A DNA stretch of 64,000 nucleotides from NCBI GenBank assembly GCA_003427395.1, contig BFEA01000356.1, forward strand, positions 347,635 through 411,634, written 5' to 3'. A program made the position numbers and the translations under genes. Under the pieces are notes generated by a model. That model did not search any database. It was not told where the DNA came from and was given only the letters and a program-made list of their open reading frames with translations. This DNA comes from Chara braunii (lineage: Eukaryota; Streptophyta; Charophyceae; Charales; Characeae). This document shows, in pieces, positions 9,400 through 22,140 of this stretch (within the stretch, counting starts at the first letter, position 1; the number at the start of each line of letters is the position of its first letter).

Positions 9400-12300
9400 C
9401 GGCTATTTCTGTTGTGTTTCATTGGCCATCATTGAGGGGCCCTCAAGCGAATCAAGATAACAAGGCCCTCTCATTGAGAGTTGAGTTGTCTCACCCTTGA
9501 ATCTCGAGAGTCTGAACTTTCTACTTCTATCCTTCTTACTTTAAGTCTAGTCTGAGGTTACGAGACCCCAGCAAGACCTTGTGGGAGGTCAGCCCACCGA
9601 TTGCGGGAGCTCTGCCGGAGCCCAGGCGGGGTTCTGGAGGCAGGGAACACTCAGGTATAATTTCGTCTGACATGTGTGATCCCTCCCCCTATCTGTTATC
9701 CTCTGGGTATCTGAATAGTATTACAACTATGTGAGGATATTACGTTTATTATTATGTATGTCAGGACATGCATTGTGAAAGGTAAATTAACAATTGTATG
9801 TAAGAAAACAGACATTTCCTTTGAGTGAATTCAGACAAAATGAACTGGGGGAAGGTGGAATGAAGGTGTTTTGCATGCGTTTGACTGGGTCAACCCAAGG
9901 GTGAACTCCTCTAAGTTGATGTGGGCTCAGTGCTATGTTTTATTTATGTTTGTTGGGCTGACTGTATGATCTTTTTGGGCTGGGCCTATCCTAAGTTGGA
10001 CGGTCCAGTCACTGTTTCTTTTTGGGGTTTTTGAACAGGAGGATGGACACCCTAAGTTGGGAAGGCTCAGAATCCTGATGTTTCTTTTGGGTTGCTGACA
10101 AACAGGACTGGAAATATTATAAGTTGCGTAGACCCAGTTCTGTGTGTATTTCTTCTGTGGGGAGCCAGGGGGACAAAGACATAAGACTAAGTGTACCCCT
10201 ATGTTGAGGCGGCTTAGCCATAAGCCATGAACTTAATGGTCAACCAAAGTATATAATTTTTTTATATATATTATACGAATCTATACCATCTGGCAGACCG
10301 GGCACCCTAAGTTGGGAAAGTCAGTCAGTAAGTCAGGTAGAACAAAAAGAGGAGAGATATAAGTGAAGAATATAATGAAGGTAACCCGGGCAGGCTGAGC
10401 ATACCTTTAAGTTAGGACAGTCTTGTCTTATGCTCGTGATAATATGAAACAGCAGAGAGTTAGTATAAATCTTCTTTTATTTTCCCTTCTAAACACAAGG
10501 CAGGATTGGATGTCTCCCTAAGTTGGGTAGGTCTGATCATCTGCCTAATAAGAGAGAAACATATAAAGTTTGTGCAAATATATCAATGGTTATTATCTTA
10601 TATTGTCGTTGCGGAGACTAAGCGTACCCTTAAATTAGGGCGACTTAGTCATACGTCGTTTGTGATTGTTCAGGCAGATCAGGCGTACCCTTAAGTTAGG
10701 GCGACTTGGTCATATTGTCTTATGTACCTAAAATTGTTTAAGCTAGCTAGGCGTACCCTTAAGTTAGAGTGACGTAGTGATATGCTCTTGTCGTTGATGT
10801 TATGTAGGTTGGGCGTACCCTTAAGTTAGGGCGTTCTGACCATTCGTCGTTCGTACTTGTTTTAGGAAGGTCAGACACACCCCTAAGTTGGGGCAGCCTG
10901 ATCCTATGCCCTATGTAACTTTGTCTAAGAGATGACTAGGCATACCCTTAAGTTAGGGCAGTCTAGTTTTATGTTTCATGTCGTCAGTTAAGCAGAAGTC
11001 AGGTTATCCTTAAGTTAAGGCGGTCTGGTCATATGTTGTATGACTAGAGTCGATGTGGTGTTGGGCATATCCTTAAGTTAAGGCAGTCCAGTTGTGCGTA
11101 CTTTTACTTGTTTACTTAGGCAGGTTGGACATACCCTTAAGTTAGGGCATTGCCTAATCCTATGCCATAGGCAAGGGGGTTTACTAAGGGAAAATAACTC
11201 AGTGATCTAACGAACTACTTGGGTCAAACTGATATGGGATTGTGAGGGATGTTTGTTTATGCATGCTTGTGGGGTCTCACCTTGGGGTATCTTTTTAATA
11301 GGTTAGTTGTTTAGATGCTTGCCAAGTGCTGGAGCCATAGGTAAATAAGATGGATGATGATAGAGAGAGTTTGGGATGAAGATAGGACTGACCCTGTTAG
11401 GAGTTAGGATCAGGGCTAGCCACACTCTCATCCAGAGGTCATGCGGGCTATCATTGCTTCTGAATCATCAAGCAGGTATCAGAAGATAGTCCCAAGTATA
11501 GCTGGCTTTGTCTTTCTGTCTTTTAGCTTTGTATAAATCTTGACAGCCTCCTGTTTCTACAGGAAGCGTTGCCGAACTTTTCGCAAATCTGAAAGAGTTA
11601 GTCATTTTTGGGTTCGTAAAAATTCTGAAAAGACACTTTTCCTACTGGAAGCGCTGCCGAAATTTCGTAGAATTCATGGAGTTAGAATATTTTCAGCTAG
11701 ATGCTACTTAGAAGATCTGCGTTGAATAGAAAAGAAGCTCAGTAATCTGGTATTAGTAGGGAGGACTGACCATGAAATCAGTAGAGGAGCTAGGTTACGA
11801 CTTTGGGAGTATTCTCCTTTTGGCATGAACGTAGTAGTGGTTCTTTTGGTCTGTACTGTGATGCAGGTTTCGTATTTCGCTTGAAGGCTTCATCTGATCA
11901 GCCCGATCCTTCAAAAGGATCACCTTTTCTGTTATCTCTGATAACAGGTCGGTTGCCAATTCATCGGTTTACGACTCAACTTCCCTATCTCTCATGCCTC
12001 TCAACCTAAGACCTTGGCCCTTGCCAGGATTTATGTGTTTTTTTGGGTTTTCACCCAGTTTTTTTATAAATGGTCATTTCTTAAAGACTGAGTATTTTTG
12101 TTGAGGATTGGTGGAAAAATGGTTGGGTTTGTGTCTATAAGGCAGGGTGTGAGCTGCAGAAGGTTGGGAAGTTGACCCCTTTAGCGTGTGTGATGTTGTT
12201 TGAATGTTGTGTGTATGATTGCAGGTGTATGGAAGAGTCTCGATTTAGTCACGTGAAATGATTATGTTTGGGATTCAGATGGGCAAACCACACAACCGTC

Positions 12301-14299
12301 ATGAGAGTGAACCACCCCACAACTTTTTGTTTGAGTGAGATTGTTCTTTTCTCATCCTGATAATGTGATAGTCAAAGTAAGCGTACGCTCAGGCAACCCT
12401 CGTAAGGCTATGCGACCGCGCACCTACGTTTTTCTTTACTCAATGATTTTATTTGGTCGGACATTAGTCCCGAACCTGGAATTCGAGGTCCTTGTCCAGG
12501 ACATCCCAGGTCCCAGGCTCAGCGCAGAAGGGGTTAGCCCTCGCATGGGCGCGAATGTACTTGTTGTCCCGGGAAAACAGGAGTGCCGCAAGGATGAGGG
12601 GCCGTCCCCCAGCAACTCGGTCCGGCGGGGTATGTATGTTTTCCCCGCCAACGTCAAGTACTCCTATTCTTCTTCCTTGTTTTAAATTATTTTGGTGGAA
12701 GGATAAAGTTCCGGGCAGAAGGATTAGCGTGTCGCTGATGATGCGCCAGACAACTCACCACCGCTCCGAATCCCTTCCTGCCCTAGGGACCATCTTACCC
12801 CGCACCCTTTGAGGCACCTCAGGGTGCAGAAGATGGTAAGACCCTCAGGCCGATTTTGCGCTCGCTAAAGGGTTGCTCCCCTTAGCGTACACTTCAGCCG
12901 ACGCTTGAGCGTCGAGAGTGACCCCATGGCTCAAATGAGGCCACTCGAGTATGGGAACCACATAATGCGCCGTCATCACGACTGCTTACGCAAGTCCGCA
13001 TTGTTGATCAGTATGCGTAGCTCCTGCGTCCGTGAGGTTTTATATTAACCCACGTACGCAACACTTACCGATTTCCGCGCTTGAAAGTTATGGGTCAAGC
13101 GGAGAGGGCAAAAGCGCGTTATGGCCAGAAAACCTGAGTTTTGGTAGCGCGAAACGACGCGTGGGCGAGGTATCAGTCCCAGTCGGCCTATGGGAATCCA
13201 CGTACGATCCTCCCACGCCTCGAACATCGGGTTGCCTATGGGTCTGGTTATGGGCATCATCCGCACGCATCTTTCGTGTTGGCCTACCCCTTTCATTTGA
13301 GAAGGCTGTCAGATTATATAAGTTGGAGTATGGGCTAGGCCGAGAGAGGAAAGGGGGTGAACCTCTTTCTCTACCTGCAGTTGTTTCCTCCTTTGAGTTT
13401 TCATAGTTGGACGTTATAGTCCGTGGCAGCCGTCAAAGTCAAACCCCTTGATTTTCGGCTACCACGACAGCCCTGAAGCTGCCTACTCAACCCCTCTGCA
13501 CAGGGTGCAGAAGAGGGTGTGGTCGTCAACCTCGCATGACGGTTGTCTAGCGCCGAGAAGGTAACCCCTCAACGCGTTTGTCAGCCGACACTTGAGTGTC
13601 AAACACGACCCTCGAGATTGTCAAGGGCCGCACGGTTACGAGTACTACGTAGTACCCTATTAACGCGAATGCTTGCGTATGCCCGCATGGCTGGTCGATA
13701 TGAGGAGGCCATGCGCTCGCATGACTCTTATACGAAAGTCCAGCGCGCGATACTTATCTGATTCTCGCGACATAAAATTATGGGTCGGATACTGAAGGGA
13801 CTAGGAGTGTCGTTGTGTTGTGGTGTTGTTTATGGTGTTTGTTTTGTGTGTTTCCATGTGTTGCGTGTAGGTAGATGTGAGTGTTGTGGTGTAACGTGTA
13901 GATGCGTCCTAGTCGACCGACGTCGAGTCGCGTTTGGGACATCAGCCCCCCAGAACGTCGATTCGCGCGCGGGTTCGATTTTGGGCGTTCGACCGGGCGT
14001 ACCCCCTATGCTACAACGAACGAGAAATGCCCTCGGCTGGTCCACCTCTGCAATTGCATACGAAAAGCTTTCGCATGTGGTTCAGTAGCTCGGTGGGGAT
14101 ACGCCCACCTAAGGGATGGTGACAACTTTCGCAGGTGGAGGTAAGCGGTGCCTCGCGTGACCTTGTCCTGTCGTAGGGGCTTGCGGGAGGTATGCCTGGC
14201 GCACTCGACCGGAGCGGCAAACGCTCTCCACGACAAGTCCTGCAAAATCCTGCGTGACGCGGTCGGGAGGGTCCCCGTGTAGGACCGATGTGCTCGACA
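9400..14299 (+). repeat. LTR-like repeat A' (right arm of giant inverted repeat)
   Basis: This is the reverse complement of repeat A over almost its full length. Its outer end GGACCGATGTGCTCGACA at 14,299 mirrors the start of A at 1,961, and the internal landmarks appear in mirror order: tail motif (~9,610), satellite (9,880-11,160), hairpin cores (11,560-11,660), TTATC palindrome (~11,945), duplicated block (12,700-13,640) and head (14,020-14,299). Many substitutions and small indels separate the arms, so they are not a recent copy. No primer binding site follows 14,299. Confidence 0.7.
9880..11165. repeat. Minisatellite of LTR A'
   Basis: Reverse-complement array of the LTR A satellite. 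Units CGTACCCTTAAGTTAGGGCG recur about every 60-70 bp between 10,620 and 11,160, with more diverged CCTAAGTTGGG units from 9,910 to 10,510. Confidence 0.9.
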
Positions 14300-15400
14300 G
14301 CGGCCTACACGGCACTTACAACTTCCCTCAATAGTAGCAACGGACTACACTCGTGGTAAGTATAGCACCAGCAGCCACAGTCGCACACCAACTGCATGCG
14401 CAGTGCGCAGATTGCACAACAGTAATTGATGTCACAGCAGCTGTAACACGGCCACCGGGACAACAGCCAGTTCTGAGCACCGTCCAACAATAGCGTGCAG
14501 CCATTCAGAGATCTGTCGATACCGCCTTTCAACCAACAGTGGCCCACCTGCAGTCCAACACACAACATTTCACTGTCCGCAAAAATAGTCCGCTGCACCA
14601 GCAGCTAAGCGCAGTAATCGAACAAAGCGACCATGCTCAGTCCCTATATCGCACCTGCCCTGGGATGCAAAACAACAATGCTGATACGCACAGCGTCTGT
14701 ACTGGATTCGGCTATAACGACCTGGTGTTCAGTAGCAGCTAGGAGTTTATAGCGACAGGCAGAGTGTCTAACCAGCTGTCGTGCCAGTGAAGGAGCAAAA
14801 GTACCGATCTGGAACTAATAACCCTGCCGTCAAACCGACCTATTGCAGCTTGGAGTCTACCGCAATGACCTGAAGCCTTCCACCATGGCCATAGGATGCA
14901 GTGTCCAGATCGACGACGTGAGAACGTTCTTCGTTCGTCTCCTACTCGCATTCCTCGTAGCCCCTAGTAACTTGAATACACTTGGTCGTTCACAAGACCA
15001 GGTTCGGTAAATAACCGAAACTCGAACTGCAGAGATGGTAACCTCGAACTCACGAAACTCTATTCCACCCCTCACCAAATGCATCAAATGAGTATGTATT
15101 TTTTGCTAAAAAGCGGGGAGATACCTCTACGCCGTTAGAATACCCGTTGCAACAACCGTCGACCGCCTCCAACTCCACTTGACCGAACGAGGTGAGTTCC
15201 TATACCTCTCAATCCTGTTCCCCTTCTCCCTTGCGCCTCACTGTTTTTACCTCCAACTGGATAAGCAAAAAATTTTGGAATGAATCTTCCGTTAGAATCT
15301 GGGAATCTACACTACTCTACACTGTTTTTCGTTCACGCATGTAGAGAGGTAGAGTAGCTCGGCTTTCGATTTATCTTGCACCACTGGTTCGCGGTGAATG

Positions 15401-15401
<1 letters not shown>
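14300..15401. other. Unassigned noncoding stretch
   Basis: No coding signal was found. 14,340-14,600 is rich in CAGCA and CACA words like the spacer of the inverted repeat. At about 15,187-15,300 a GAGGTGAGTTCC followed by a GATAAGCAAAAAATTTTGGAATGAATCTTCC motif resembles the start of R1. Confidence 0.5.
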
Positions 15402-15463
<62 letters not shown>

Positions 15464-15493
15464 NNNNNNNNNNNNNNNNNNNNNNNNNNNNNN

Positions 15494-15583
<90 letters not shown>
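15402..15583. repeat. (CT)n microsatellite containing a 30-N gap
   Basis: CT tract at 15,402-15,463, N at 15,464-15,493, CT tract at 15,494-15,583. The gap sits wholly inside the dinucleotide array, so its real size is unknown. Confidence 0.98.
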
Positions 15584-15586
<3 letters not shown>

Positions 15587-16826
15587 CCAATCGCCCGCTT
15601 AGACGACGAGCTTCGACAATGACGAAGCGACTCAGCCTCGCTACTTCACCAAAAGCACAGAATGAGAATGAACCTTTCGCCAAAAGGGTGGAAAAATACA
15701 CTTTATTATTATTTTTATTTTCTCTCTCCTCGATACTTCTTCCAAATACATTTCCTCCTCCTCGTGGTCTCCAATCTCGGATTTCCCCTCTTCTTCTGTG
15801 TCACTTTCTTCTTCTTTCTAACTTCCTATCCTCTCTAAGTGACACGCGCGCCTGCTGTCCACGTTTTTCAGAAGCACAAAGCAAGGATGCACCTCACGCT
15901 GGTTCACGACTGAATGCCCTCATGCCGCTCTCGCTCCCGCATGGCCAACTTCTAGGAGGTAAGCTATCCCTCCTTTCTCCCCCCCCTTTTTTTTCCTCTC
16001 CTTACGCTTCCTGGCATACAAACGCGCTTGGCCGTTTACGTGGCTAGGTCCATTCGCGGTCACGGTTCAAAGATCCTAAGTCGGGGAATGACCTCGACGA
16101 CGATGCTGCTGGCAAGTAGCAAGGTGGACCACACGGTCGCGATCGGGAGCACGGTCTGCGGAGGCCAAACGCCATCAGCATGAAGAACCGGACCGACTTT
16201 ACGACGATGGCAGGCGCAGGGACGATGAGGAGCGACGCAATCTCATTGACTACACGGGCGCGCACCCAGAAGTTGTGCCCTTTGACTAAACCCCGACGGT
16301 AAGCACAGTTAGTCCATGATGACTACTAGCGGCACGGGGTCAAAATCCAGAAGTGACCTCGCTCCTCCATTTGCCAATGTACAGAAATGGGAATGAACCC
16401 TCCTTGAGATTGTGGGGAGAGGCAATCTCCTGCCTTCAATTTGGCACTCCCTACGATAGCCCTGGTACATTTGACGGTCCCCTTCGTGGATAGCCTCCGA
16501 CCCTGCACCTTGTCTCGTACTATCGGCAAAATGTACAAAATCGATTGGACCCTTCCGCCAGCATGGGAAGATACACCTCAAAACTCCGAGTGAACCTTCG
16601 TCCAGACTCGCAAGGTGTACTGCAGCAACCTGGCTCCATAGCCCGATCGTTGATCCCTTCCATTTCTGTGAGACGAGTGCTACCGTGCTCCTCCTCCCTC
16701 CTCTACTTCGTCTCCGTTATCTCCCTGACTGCCTTCCTTCTCGATGGCGCCAACGACTTCACTCGTAGTGTGAGGCCCTCGACAAAATTAGTCAGACGAC
16801 GTTGCTATGGCAAAGTTGCAGTGAAC
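15584..16826. other. Unassigned noncoding stretch 3' of U6
   Basis: No convincing coding frame. Three weak relatives of the GAATGAATCTTC motif occur near 15,662, 16,393 and 16,540. A donor-like GAG|GTAAGC near 15,958 is followed by a long pyrimidine tract. Confidence 0.5.
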
Positions 16827-16832
16827 AAAAAA

Positions 16833-16882
16833 GGGAAGCCGGGCTCTTCTCGTTTTATACGTGTCATCCTTGCGCAGGGGCC

Positions 16883-16914
<32 letters not shown>

Positions 16915-16932
16915 ACAGATGTCCCAAAGGAC
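16833..16932 (-). ncRNA. U6: U6 spliceosomal snRNA-like gene
   Basis: Read on the minus strand, the RNA starts GTCCTTTGGGAC (5' stem-loop). It continues with TTAAAATTGGAACG, the ACAGAGA box within GATACAGAGAAGATTAGC, the AGC triad, and the catalytic stem-loop sequence CCCCTGCGCAAGGATGACACG. These core blocks match U6 essentially exactly. A run of six T (16,827-16,832) gives a Pol III terminator. The 5' stem resembles plant U6 (GTCC..GGACATC) more than animal U6. The tail after ATGACACG is diverged (TATAAAACGAGAAG then GC-rich). No plant-type upstream sequence element or TATA box is visible at the expected -60 and -30 positions. It may therefore be a recently inactivated copy or use an unusual promoter. 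Confidence 0.8.
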
Positions 16933-18134
16933 CAGCCGAATATCGGCCTCGAGACCTCACCTCTGAGCTGATCGGGCCCTTGGCCATTCAGACATATTTG
17001 GTTTTACTCACTGAGTTCCCTCGTCCGGGTCCGAACACAGGTGTGCCTCTCCACAGTTCACGGGTGTATCCAGTGAGCAAGGCTCGCTGGTTCACGGCCG
17101 ATTCTGAGACTGGTACCGGACCACCTCCCGTAATGGGACTTAAATAATAAATAAGAAAAATAAAAAAAAATAAAAAAGAATTTTAAAAAAATTAGGAGAA
17201 AACAGAGTAGGGGGAGGGGAACCGTCGGTACTTGGTCCTGCCTCGTTGGCCCGCTGCCGGACTCCCCGACAAAACCAAAAGGGATAGTCCCGCGGGACCC
17301 TTAACCCCTCGGCTCTCCTGCGCTCCTTCGCTCCTCAGCTACCGACTGCTGGTCTCGATCCCGGGATCCGCATGATGGTAGTTCGGTGCCGTAACCAATA
17401 GGGTTAAGCCCAAGTCTGGTTGGAGCAGGCGCAATTTACTATATGAAGAGCAACTGCAGCAGATCTGGGTCTGCCAAGGTGCACAAAGGCTGCTTCTCGT
17501 GCTGCTGTCTAAACCCACGGTCCTGCAGGCGCGCTTCCGCTTGCCTAGAGGCAGACTTTCACTCGGCCTGCCGTGCATGCAGTCTTGCAACGCTACGGCC
17601 AACAGGCTGGGGCTTCCCCCCGCTGTTTTTTTCTCGGAAAGGCCGCCCTTTTACCATCTCTACGCCGAAACCCGGCCTTTTCTTTAGTTCGCGCCATCCT
17701 TACTTGGCTTTGGCGACGACCTTTACTATTGGTGGCGCACGGTCAACCTAGTGCCTGCGTAACTTCGCACGGTATGACCCCGAAACGCCATTCTCCCGTG
17801 AGTCAACCAAAACTTTCTCTAACTGTAACCTCAATGATTAAACTCTGTGCTGGTTGCGACTTTGTCAGCGTGTCCGGGGTTGCAGCTCACGCAACGTTTA
17901 TTCAAGATTCTAGTCTAGTTCTTGTTTGCACTGCCCGAGTGACCCACTATTTACTCTAATCAACATTATCTTACTAATGCGTGCCCACTAGGTGCACGCC
18001 CACACATTCCCTAATCAACTCAAAGGCGTGTGTCACTCCCAATCTCTGAGAATTGGTTGTGATCGCACAACAATGAGGCACGCTCCCTCATGCCGTCAAG
18101 GAACGTACCTCTTGTAAGCTGCAAAAATGTTCCC
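16933..18134. other. Unassigned noncoding stretch upstream of U6
   Basis: An A-rich tract (17,140-17,200) and GC-rich stretches without a recognisable coding domain. The TCGATCCCGGGATCC segment near 17,357 resembles TTCGATCCCGGTACC at 37,168, but neither folds as a tRNA. Confidence 0.45.
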
Positions 18135-18882
18135 AAATACCCTTGTAAGGGTATTCGGGCCGACATCACGACCCAGGGATATGCTGTCGGTCCTTCCCGA
18201 GGGGCACTTGACCAACAACTGCCTCGGTGCTCATAGGGGAAGGGGACCTAAGGAGAGGTGCAGTGACTGCCCCATCGTAGGAGCCTAACCCCGATGCTAC
18301 CAGCCGGCACCTGGCTGTATCTTCCATCGGCTACAACAGTTATTGCACCTCCACCGACTACAACAGTTATCGCAGCTGCTGGTGGGTGCAACCGCCACAT
18401 GTTCTCTCATTGGAGGCTAGAGCACAGATGTGGTTGCTACCGAGGTCCCCGTAATACTGTAATGGGGTAACTTCGGCTCGGTCATGAAAACAGTTCGTGG
18501 TCCACCGACGCTCTCCAAGTAGAAGGCGAGGGAAGCCACGACCACGGACCCCACCACACTCGACGGCCGTATCGGCCACCGCGCCCTGGCGTCGGCCTTG
18601 GAGCCGATTATCAGCATAGGCGGGCGTGGCAATAAACTAAACAATCATAAAAAGAATAAATAGCGAATAGAACTAGATGCAGGGCGCGACCCTCTGCCCG
18701 TGATGCCGCGCACACCCGGGCCGTACAAGGTTGCACCTCGCCATTAATACCCCACGGGAACCGCTCACCCAAACAAGGACCTATACTTCCTCTCGCGCGC
18801 ACGCGGTCGGACGGGCGAGGCCGCACTTGCGTCACTTGCAGAAAACACGCCAAATACCCTTGTAAGGGTATTTGGTACGACA
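18135..18882. repeat. Dispersed repeat R2, copy a, bounded by palindromes
   Basis: 18,170-18,882 aligns with 30,129-30,824 at high similarity. A near-perfect palindrome AAATACCCTTGTAAGGGTAT lies at 18,135-18,155 and again at 18,852-18,873, so this copy is framed by the same palindrome on both sides about 717 bp apart. That could mean one monomer of a larger tandem repeat or a mobile unit with palindromic ends. No open frame with a recognisable domain. Confidence 0.85.
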
Positions 18883-19860
18883 GCCTGCCCGGACCTTATT
18901 ACGCGACGCCCCCGTCGCAACAGACAGTCATGGCGAATACCGTCCAAATATAGTCCTCAGAAGAAGTACATGATAATTTCTTCAGTCTTTAACTCGAGTA
19001 AAACGGTCACTTAGTTGTGTCCTCTTCAAGCCTCGATTTCTCAAAACAATATGAACAAAAGTCAGCGGTCAAAAGTTTCATTTAATTCCTGATAAAAAAA
19101 ATAGAAATCCACAATAGCCGAATAATCGGCTAAGCAAAGACATGCTTCAACCTCTAATCCAACAAAGTGGATAAAGCCACTTTTCATCAGCTATAATCCC
19201 GGACAGGAAGTCATCCAAGACCAAACTCAAGACTACACCACTTCCGGTCTCTTTGAACGATATCTTATCGCGCCGGGCACCATGATCATCCTTCCACTAG
19301 CTAAAACTCAAACCTAGTGGTGAGTCAAATTTCAGGATCTCAATATTCATTTAGTTCTTTTTCCTTTTACACATCAATTACTCAAATTCAACCGATCTAT
19401 ACACTCATTTTCAAGCTCTTCCCCAAAGGAACACCCCACTGTGGGGATTAGCCGGACACTTCAATATTTCAGTGAACCAAATGATTAGACTGATTGACCT
19501 CATCACATATGTCACAAATGTACCTTATGAGTAGGGCACCGTTAAGCCCAATCCCACAAGTTATTATTATCAAGCGGAAGTCACTCATCTTAGCCATTCA
19601 TCAAACGGACGGGTAGGGGTATTCATTCAGTCTTCAAAATAAAAGAAAACCACCCCTTTTGCTCATAAATCCTACCTTCTTGAGTAAGGTTCTTCACTTT
19701 CAACAAACCTTTTACCAATCGCATCCATAAGTTTTGCTTAGTGAGCAAACCCTCATAATTTTCTTCCAAATAAAATTCAAAGTTTATACTTCCCAAAATC
19801 TCACCATAATCAACCATTTTCCCTTGTTTTTTCTCAATCACGAGAAATACTGTCGCAGGC
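18883..19860. other. Unassigned AT-rich stretch
   Basis: No recognisable gene. A 72-codon minus-strand frame at 19,623-19,841 is K/E/L-rich and could be a fragment of a retroelement protein, but no motif supports this. Confidence 0.4.
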
Positions 19861-20145
19861 TAGCCACTCGCAGTTCACAACCAAGGGCCAAGTGAGGGTC
19901 CCATATACGTGATAGGTTTCCCTGCCGTGAGTCTCTCTTACTAGCAGCTATGAACCTTGGGTAGGGTGGCATTGCTGTATACATGACAGTATAACCCCTA
20001 CCCTCTTACGCAGACTAAACCACTCGCAGTCCATAACCAAGGGTCAAGTGAGGGTCCCGTATACATGACAGGTTTCCCTGCTGCGAACCCCTCGCTGACA
20101 GTTATGAGTCTAGGGCAGAGTGGTCGTTATATACATGTCAGGAAG
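19861..20145. repeat. Two-unit tandem repeat of about 150-160 bp
   Basis: Units starting CCACTCGCAGTTCACAACC and CCACTCGCAGTCCATAACC share the phrases CAAGTGAGGGTCCC, ATATACGTGATAGG / ATACATGACAGG and TTTCCCTGC. The units are clearly diverged. Confidence 0.75.
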
Positions 20146-21100
20146 GCAAATCTCTCAACCAAAAAATCTTTCAGCTATCCTTCTCACTCAAGGATAAACA
20201 TTCCATATAATTTTTAAAATATCTTTCACTCAGAGATGGGTCCCAATTAGACCATCAACCGTTTAGGCCGACCTCGGGCATAACCTCCTCTCTCAATATG
20301 ATTTTCTGGATTCTTTAAATCTCCCATAAATCCTCTACTGATAATCACGCTTTCCTCACTTCATTGAACCCTCCCTGGTTCAAACACTCTTCATTGACCC
20401 TTTTGTCACTCTTTCATTACACACAGTTAAGACTTCCCTTCTCATATGTTAAATAAAACAAATACTGGAAAACCCACAAATCCACCATGGTGAGCATGCC
20501 AATGACAACCAGAACATGAACGATTTTGCAACCCAGGGAAATCAAAACCCATATCAAGATGGTCCTTGGAAGAAAATCAGATTATCCCGAGTTTCAAGCC
20601 TTCACAAGCCTCAAACCACCACAAATCCAGGTTTCCATCAAAATAAATGACCTTGTATAACATACCCTATAAAAGACTAATATACACAAGTTGATCCCAA
20701 ACGTTCTCGCGGAGATGAAAGAACGTCAGCGTACGGACAATCGAGCCTTACAAGACCTCCACTTGCATCCAACAAAACTGAAGCCAACTTAGAGAGCGGA
20801 TAGTCAAATCCAGGATGTACGCACAATTCCCAAAAGTAATGCCACTTGAAATCAGAAGTATATATGAGATGAAGTCTACGTTTCATAGAACTTTGAAGGC
20901 TTGGCTTAAAAGCAAAATAGTCCGATAATCACCTATTAGTCTAGCAATCGAGTCTCCCACATTGTCATAGCTTTCCGAGTGTTTGTTTATAAGTCGTTCA
21001 AGACTGCTGACACCATTCTATCGCTTTCTTACTATGGAGGAGACAAGTAAAATCGTGTTGGCTTCAGGAGGAGCCAAACCCTTGCCTAAAGTACAACGGT
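20146..21100. other. Unassigned stretch
   Basis: AT-rich DNA with no supported gene or repeat. It is in the position of the region downstream of the Gag fragment at 21,102-22,140 on the minus strand, but no protease or RT motif was found. Confidence 0.4.
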
Positions 21101-21101
21101 C

Positions 21102-22140
21102 TTACCGTTTAACCCCTTTCTCCGTCACCTTACATCTGCGAGGGGTGTGATCAGTCTTTCCACAACAAGCACATACTATCTTTGTCTGCCGGTCCCACAT
21201 TCTCTTCATCCTACTATCCATCCTATTTTCAGATGACAATGTACTCCATCGGGTACGTTCCTTCTGAGGACCGGATGTAGTAATAGGCGGGACCATATCT
21301 CACAGGTATGAGGCATAGTGTACCTGACTTCAACTTCCCATGCTTTACCAATGTAGACCGTCGCCCTGTTCTCTTCACCCCACTTATGATTTCGCTTAGA
21401 CTTTTTAACCTTCTCCTGGGACTCGCCTTTCGTAGTCCCTTTGACACCTGCCACAACTTCCTTTGTGCCTTCATCAAGCCTGTTTTACCACAATCTTGTA
21501 ACTCCTTTCTTTTCCTTGCTTACCGCAGAGTATGACAAAGGCACTAGTCAAAATCCCCCTGCACAAAGTTCTCTCGTATTTTGTCTCATACGAGCCTTCC
21601 TTCTGTCCCACGGATCAGATCTCACTGCTCGACATCCGTAAAGTTCATAAGGAAGACAAAACACTTGTCGTGTTCACAAAACGCCTAGACCTTGCGGGAT
21701 GCGTGCTCATTCTCCATCAAGAAGTGCCTTACTGAAACATAACTGTATCGATCTATCTTCTCAAGATCGTCCTTGGTCAGTTGTTCCTCGCCTAGTCGGT
21801 ATTTATTCCACATGTCAGTATAAAACTTCCTCCATAATGACCACGCTCTTCTAACCAACCTATTGACTTCCTCCTTTAGGCTTACATGGATATACTTCAT
21901 AACCTCCTTTAGCATCTGCTCCTTATTCCATTCGCAGTGAGACGCTATCTGCCCAAACTTGTCAAGGAAGTCAGAAACATGATAGCTTTTGAAGAAGTCG
22001 ATCTAAACCTTGGGTAGGTTGTCTCGCTCCCAGTCTCGCAGACCTAACAGAGAGGCGAACTCCTCGACCCCAATCTTCCCTTGAGATCCTTCAATCTCGA
22101 GCTCCCTCTACCCCATCACCTGTTGGACAACAACGAGCAG
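21102..22140 (-). pseudogene. gag: Decayed retrotransposon Gag with CCHC zinc knuckle
   Basis: On the minus strand a Gag-like frame runs from about 22,140 (through EEFASLLGLRDW, FLDKFGQIASHCEW and KEVMKYIHVSLKEEV) to about 21,600. It is broken by stops such as V*ID (TAG, likely former CAG). Further along, a CCHC knuckle CACCGKTDHTPRRC (C-x2-C-x4-H-x4-C) lies within 21,102-21,296 and keeps all four ligands. Basic and glutamine-poor linker pieces lie between. It resembles the Gag of the main element in the pattern around its ID-F...L..F.QI segment, but is a different lineage. LTR B starts 1.5 kb upstream in the matching orientation, so this may be that element's gag. Decay is too strong for function. 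Confidence 0.75.

Noticed and set aside
1961-14299. Terminal inverted repeat DNA transposon with 5-kb arms
   Set aside because: The outer ends match the LTR/PBS junction at 58,920 and other solo copies lie singly, so opposed LTRs explain the arms better than giant TIRs; no transposase frame lies in the spacer.
15376-16047. 223-codon plus-strand frame after the (CT)n tract
   Set aside because: Starts in a microsatellite with an N gap and continues in pyrimidine-rich DNA; no domain.
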